This document shows, one piece after another, positions 60,471-64,000 of a stretch of 64,000 bases of DNA. The stretch is from Phycisphaerae bacterium (GTDB lineage Bacteria > Planctomycetota > Phycisphaerae > Sedimentisphaerales > Anaerobacaceae). The DNA lies in NCBI GenBank assembly GCA_017993835.1, contig JAGOLX010000001.1:62001-126000 (forward strand), given 5' to 3'. Position numbers and translations under genes: made by a program. The notes beneath the pieces were generated by a model that saw nothing but the letters and a program-made list of their open reading frames with translations, was not told where the DNA came from and made no database searches. How positions within the stretch are numbered: the stretch's first letter is position 1; each line of letters starts with the position of its first letter.

Positions 60471-62225
60471 ATGGGCGGAAAACGAATGAACAGGGGTCGA
60501 AGATTATGGGTCGTAGCCCTGGTTATGGGGCTTGCCGCGGCCGGTACGACCGTGGGTCAAGACCTTTCCTCGATCCAGCCGCAAGCGCTTCAGTGGGCCG
60601 GCATCGACACGCTGTTGCAGGCCGATCCGAACCTGACGGGGGCTGATGTTCGTTTTGGCGTCGTCTGCCGCAGTTTCACCTATGACGCCAACGGCGAGCC
60701 CCAGAACGATTATCTGCCCAACCTCGCCCACGCCTGCTTGCGGAACGCGTCGTTGAGCTTCCACAGCAGTCTTGCCAAGGCTGCCGGTACGTCGGATCAC
60801 GCGACCGCCATCTGCTCCATCCTGTTCGGCCAGGACCCCGAGGGGACCGCCCCCTCGCTGGATCCTTTCCGATACCAGGGGGTGGTGCCCCAGTCCGAGG
60901 GCCACATCTACGAGTTCTGGCATTTCGTCAAACGGTACGTCTATGGGCAGGAAAGACCCGAGGTCGATCTCGTCTCGGCGAGTTTCGGACAGCCGCTGGA
61001 GGACGGGTGGACGCGAGGCATCGAAGCCCTGGTTGAGCACACGGGTCTCGTGTTCGTCGCCAGCATCGGCAACGGCCTGAATGCCTCCGATCCCTCGTTC
61101 TACCCCGGGGCCGGGCCCAACGTGATCGGCGTAGGGCTGGTCAGTTCGGTGAACAGCGAGGATGTCGCGACGAAGCTCTCCCGGTTCGCTCTGGCCTATC
61201 CCGAGGAATCGAGCGTCGGGCCGACCGAAGACGGGCGCTGCAAGCCGGACGTCATTGCGCCGGGCAACTGTCTCGTCGGGGACGGACTGGCCGAACATGG
61301 CTATGTGGCGGCGGGCAACTGGTCCAGTTTCTCTACCCCGGTGGCGGCTGGGATCGTCGGACTGCTGATCCAGACGGCCAAGCAGAACGACGACCTGGCT
61401 CTGGCCCTGTCGCCCGAGGGCGGCAACTGCGTCCTCAAGGCCATCCTGATGAACTCCGCGACGAAGCTGCCTTACTGGCACAAAGGCCGTCTGAGTCCCG
61501 ATGACGATCACGAGATCCCGCTCGACCACGCCCAGGGGGCCGGGATGGTGAACGCCGCCGGAGCGTACGGGCTTCTGACAGCCGGACGCAGCAAGCCGGG
61601 CGAGGTCCCCCTTGCCGGCTGGGATCTGAACGAGGTCTTCCAGCAACAGGCCTTCCAGCAGGTGTACCGCACCGTGGTCGATGAGCCTGCGTCCAAGATG
61701 CTTACCGCCACGCTGGTCTGGAACCGCCACTACCGCACGGAGCGTCCCTTCAAGCACATGGTGGAAGCCGACAGCGACCTCCGCTTGGACGTGTGGGCGA
61801 TCAACCCCGCGAATCCGAGCGAGCCGCTGCTGTTGGACCACTGCGACAGCAAGGTGGACAACGTCGAGCACGTCCATGTCGCCACACAGCCCGGCTACAG
61901 CGTGTACGAAATCGTCGTTTCGTACAGCAACCTCAACGCCAAGTCCGCTTCCGCGAGCAGCGAGCGGTATGCCCTGGCCTGGTCCGTGGGCGACAAGCCG
62001 GCCGATGAGAGCATCTTGTGGCACGATCTCAACGCCGATGGGATCGTCGATGAGCAGGACGAGGCGATCCTGGCGAACAACTCCATCGCAGGTCGCACGT
62101 CCTCACAAGCCTATCTCCTGGGCGACATCACGGGGGATGGCGCGATCGATGCCGCGGATGAGCAGGTGCTCCTGGCCAACCGCAACAAAAGGGCGGATTG
62201 GCGCACCGAGAGCGAGCTGAACTGA
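60471..62225 (+). CDS. Exported subtilase-like (S8) protein with dockerin-like C-terminus
   Basis: 584 residues (an ATG five codons later is an alternative). The signal peptide ends near 'TTVGQDL' (about 30). The S8-like domain spans about 40-370: H110 in 'TSDHATAICSILFG' and S284 in 'WSSFSTPVAAGIVG' match the catalytic His and Ser positions, and N199 in 'ASIGNG' the oxyanion Asn. Where the catalytic Asp is expected ('VAVIDTG'-type) the sequence reads 'VRFGVVCRSF', with Cys66, so the triad looks incomplete. A beta domain follows, then two dockerin/EF-hand-like motifs at about 521-575 ('DLNADGIVDEQDEAILANN' and 'DITGDGAIDAADEQVLLANR'). It could be a surface-anchored pseudo-protease or an atypical protease. 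Confidence 0.8.
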   Translation: MGGKRMNRGRRLWVVALVMGLAAAGTTVGQDLSSIQPQALQWAGIDTLLQADPNLTGADVRFGVVCRSFTYDANGEPQNDYLPNLAHACLRNASLSFHSSLAKAAGTSDHATAICSILFGQDPEGTAPSLDPFRYQGVVPQSEGHIYEFWHFVKRYVYGQERPEVDLVSASFGQPLEDGWTRGIEALVEHTGLVFVASIGNGLNASDPSFYPGAGPNVIGVGLVSSVNSEDVATKLSRFALAYPEESSVGPTEDGRCKPDVIAPGNCLVGDGLAEHGYVAAGNWSSFSTPVAAGIVGLLIQTAKQNDDLALALSPEGGNCVLKAILMNSATKLPYWHKGRLSPDDDHEIPLDHAQGAGMVNAAGAYGLLTAGRSKPGEVPLAGWDLNEVFQQQAFQQVYRTVVDEPASKMLTATLVWNRHYRTERPFKHMVEADSDLRLDVWAINPANPSEPLLLDHCDSKVDNVEHVHVATQPGYSVYEIVVSYSNLNAKSASASSERYALAWSVGDKPADESILWHDLNADGIVDEQDEAILANNSIAGRTSSQAYLLGDITGDGAIDAADEQVLLANRNKRADWRTESELN

Positions 62226-62363
62226 GCGGCAGGCTCGCCCCGCGAAGAAACCGCTTTTCTTCCCGCCTGAGTTCTGGTACAAGTACCGTTGTTCGTCCCG
62301 CGTTCGGTGGTGCTGCGCGTTCGGGTCGGGTGAGAGGATTGCATGGAGGTGATAAGGCAGGCT

Positions 62364-63653
62364 ATGGCGAATCAGCTTCTAATCAAGAACGGACGGGTGA
62401 TCGACCCGGCGAACCGCCTGGATAAGAAGTGCGACGTCCTGATCCTCGACGGGAAGGTGGCGGAGGTGGGCAACCTCAACGGCGCGGTGGAGAAGACGGT
62501 CTCGCGGGTCATCGACGCCACGGGCAAGCTTGTCACGCCGGGCCTGATCGATATCCACGTCCATTTCCGCGAGCCGGGTGACGAGGAGGAAGAGACCATC
62601 GCCAGCGGCTCTGCGGCGGCCGTTGCGGCGGGCTTCACCTCCGTCGTCTGCATGCCCAACACGAACCCCGCTATCGAGAGCGAAACAGACGTCGAGTACG
62701 TCCATCGCAAGGGCCGTCAGGCCCGCAAGACCCACGTCTACGTGATGGGCGCTATCACGAAGAAACGCGAGGGCGTCGAGCTGGCGGAGATGGGTCTGAT
62801 GGCGGAGGCGGGCGCCAGGGGCTTCACCGACGACGGCGCCGGTGTTCAGAACGCCGCGGTCATGCTGCGGGCCTTGAAGTACGCCAAGATGTTCGATGTG
62901 GTCGTCGCACAGCATTGCCAGGACAACAGCTATGCTGGCAACGGGGTCATGAATGCCGGCTACTGCTCGACGATCCTCGGTCTGCCCGGCATGGACGCGC
63001 TGGCGGAGGAAGCGATGCTCTGGCGTGACATCCAGTTGGTCCGCAGGGCGCAGGTGCGATACCACGCCCAGCACATCTCCACCGCGGGCTCGGTCGAGCT
63101 GATCCGCCAGGCGAAGAAGGATGGGCTGCCCGTTTCGTGCGAAGTCACGCCGCACCATCTGCTCCTGACGGAGGAATCCTGCTCGACGTACGACACGAAT
63201 TACAAGGTTAGTCCGCCTCTCCGCGCCCAGAAGGACACCGAGGCCCTCAAGCAGGCCATCGCCGAGGGTCTGGTCGATGCCCTGGCCAGCGACCACGCCC
63301 CGCACCTCCAGAGCGAGAAGGAACTGGAGTTTCTGGCGGCGCCGTTCGGGATCGCGAGCCTGGAGTGCGTCCTGGCGCTCTACATCAAGGCGCTGATCGA
63401 GCCGAGGATCCTCGATTGGCCCGGCCTGATCCGCATGATGACGGTGAATCCCGCGAGGATCATCGGGATCGACAAGGGCTCGCTCACCCGGGGCAAGCAG
63501 GGCGACGTGACGATCATCGACCCCGACGCGGAATGGACGATCGACGTGAACAAGTTCCTCTCGAAGAGCCGCAACTGTCCCTATCACGGCTGGACCGTCA
63601 AGGGCAAGGTCGAGAAGACCATCGTCGGCGGCGAGGTGCGGTTCGAGCTGTGA
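62364..63653 (+). CDS. pyrC: Dihydroorotase
   Basis: Cyclises carbamoyl aspartate to dihydroorotate, the step after PyrB. The ATG at 62364 follows a full GGAGGTGAT by ten bases and is preferred over the ATG at 62343; 429 residues, normal for class I enzymes. Metal-binding motifs: 'DIHVHFREPGDEEEETIASG', the His in 'VVAQHCQDNSYAG', the His in 'RYHAQHISTAGS' and 'ALASDHAPH'. The substrate loop is 'CMPNTNPAIESE'. It lies on the strand opposite to pyrRB, 2.2 kb away, with a subtilase gene between, so it is probably not in the same transcript. Confidence 0.95.
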   Translation: MANQLLIKNGRVIDPANRLDKKCDVLILDGKVAEVGNLNGAVEKTVSRVIDATGKLVTPGLIDIHVHFREPGDEEEETIASGSAAAVAAGFTSVVCMPNTNPAIESETDVEYVHRKGRQARKTHVYVMGAITKKREGVELAEMGLMAEAGARGFTDDGAGVQNAAVMLRALKYAKMFDVVVAQHCQDNSYAGNGVMNAGYCSTILGLPGMDALAEEAMLWRDIQLVRRAQVRYHAQHISTAGSVELIRQAKKDGLPVSCEVTPHHLLLTEESCSTYDTNYKVSPPLRAQKDTEALKQAIAEGLVDALASDHAPHLQSEKELEFLAAPFGIASLECVLALYIKALIEPRILDWPGLIRMMTVNPARIIGIDKGSLTRGKQGDVTIIDPDAEWTIDVNKFLSKSRNCPYHGWTVKGKVEKTIVGGEVRFEL

Positions 63654-63851
63654 CCCTGCGTTTGTTTCCGAAGTGACTCGGGCACGGGCGGATTGTGCCG
63701 AGTGACTACAGGGGAACGATCTTCTTGTCCTCCTCGCCAGTTTCTGGGATAACAGTCGCTCATCTCCTGCGTCTAATACTATGGGTGCGCTCCGCCCTCG
63801 GAATCGAGGGGGCGAGCGACGATAACGGAATTGCATTTGGGAGAAAGAACC

Positions 63852-64000
63852 ATGTCTTGCCTGCGTACAGTCGTGGCGGCGACAGCATCGATTTGGTGTG
63901 TGGCATCGGGCGTGTTTTGCCTTTCTGCCGCGGGACAGGATGCTGAGGATGTGCGGGACGTCAAGCTGATCCTGCATCCGCAGAAAGCGCCCACCGCAGT
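63852..64000 (+). CDS. 5' end of an exported protein, cut by the window edge
   Basis: The ATG follows 'GGGAGAAAGAACC'. The first residues ('SCLRTVVAATASIWCVASGV' then 'FCLSAAGQDAEDV') form a signal peptide with a cleavage site near 'LSAAGQD'. The rest ('VRDVKLILHPQKAP') is too short to classify. A possible promoter is TTGTCC (63725-63730), 17 bp, GATAAC (63748-63753). Confidence 0.65.
   Translation, partial: MSCLRTVVAATASIWCVASGVFCLSAAGQDAEDVRDVKLILHPQKAPTA

Overview
The window reads as a chromosomal segment of a Planctomycetota bacterium, most likely class Phycisphaerae (Sedimentisphaerales-like). This is an inference from gene content, since there is no rRNA or marker phylogeny here. The content is typical of that group: high GC, many exported proteins, alpha-L-arabinofuranosidase and GH127 enzymes, DUF1080, LamG and GLUG proteins, PQQ-like propellers, carboxypeptidase-regulatory-like repeats, Tat-exported Gfo/Idh/MocA and sugar-isomerase-like proteins, a dockerin-like tail, and a split glycine decarboxylase. 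I saw no tRNA, rRNA, CRISPR array or complete insertion sequence.

Layout. 1-0.7 kb: 3' part of an NAD-dependent epimerase. 0.7-11.5 kb: a tight minus-strand operon (GH-like secreted protein, duplicated zincin-like protein, GH127, S9 peptidase, GH51), probably for arabinose-containing polysaccharide, with a promoter at about 11.6 kb. 11.7-15.3 kb: two divergent secreted proteins sharing a C-terminal module. 15.5-21.1 kb: GH99/WbsX-like enzyme, zincin lipoprotein, DUF1080 protein and a divergent M23 peptidase. 21.2-21.7 kb: a 5'-truncated pseudogene. 21.9-26.6 kb: glycine cleavage operon gcvT-gcvH-gcvPA-gcvPB, with a double-hairpin repeat inside gcvT and an AT-rich inverted repeat before gcvPA. 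26.6-37.9 kb: minus-strand block with a Sel1 protein, a repeat protein with a thioredoxin-like end, a PQQ-like propeller, a sialidase-like propeller, a Ser/Thr kinase-TolB-TPR protein and a DUF362-gluconolactonase fusion. 38.1-43.1 kb: CNNM/CBS protein, CE1-like esterase, GIY-YIG protein, a BrnT/BrnA toxin-antitoxin pair and an archaeal-type 3-dehydroquinate synthase (type II). The toxin-antitoxin pair lies between two copies of the 3' end of that synthase gene. 43.4-45.8 kb: membrane proteins and a hot-dog protein. 46-52.8 kb: GH141-like beta-helix enzyme, Tat-exported L-fucose-isomerase-like protein and a GLUG-repeat protein. 53.2-58.4 kb: MFS transporter, MBL/beta-CASP hydrolase, Tat-exported oxidoreductase and small ORFs. 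58.5-63.7 kb: pyrR-pyrB, a subtilase-like dockerin protein and pyrC. The window ends in the 5' end of another exported protein.

The most striking observation is at 41.4-42.2 kb. A displaced copy of the last 37 codons of the type II dehydroquinate synthase gene differs from the resident copy at 6 of 112 bases, and all six changes are synonymous. This suggests a segment carrying brnTA arrived from a relative and recombined at the gene's 3' end. Other notable items are a duplicated zincin whose second copy lost HEXXH, a palindromic repeat encoded in-frame in gcvT, a small element with terminal inverted repeats at 19.0 kb, a DUF362-SMP30 fusion next to a kinase, and a subtilase that seems to lack its catalytic Asp.
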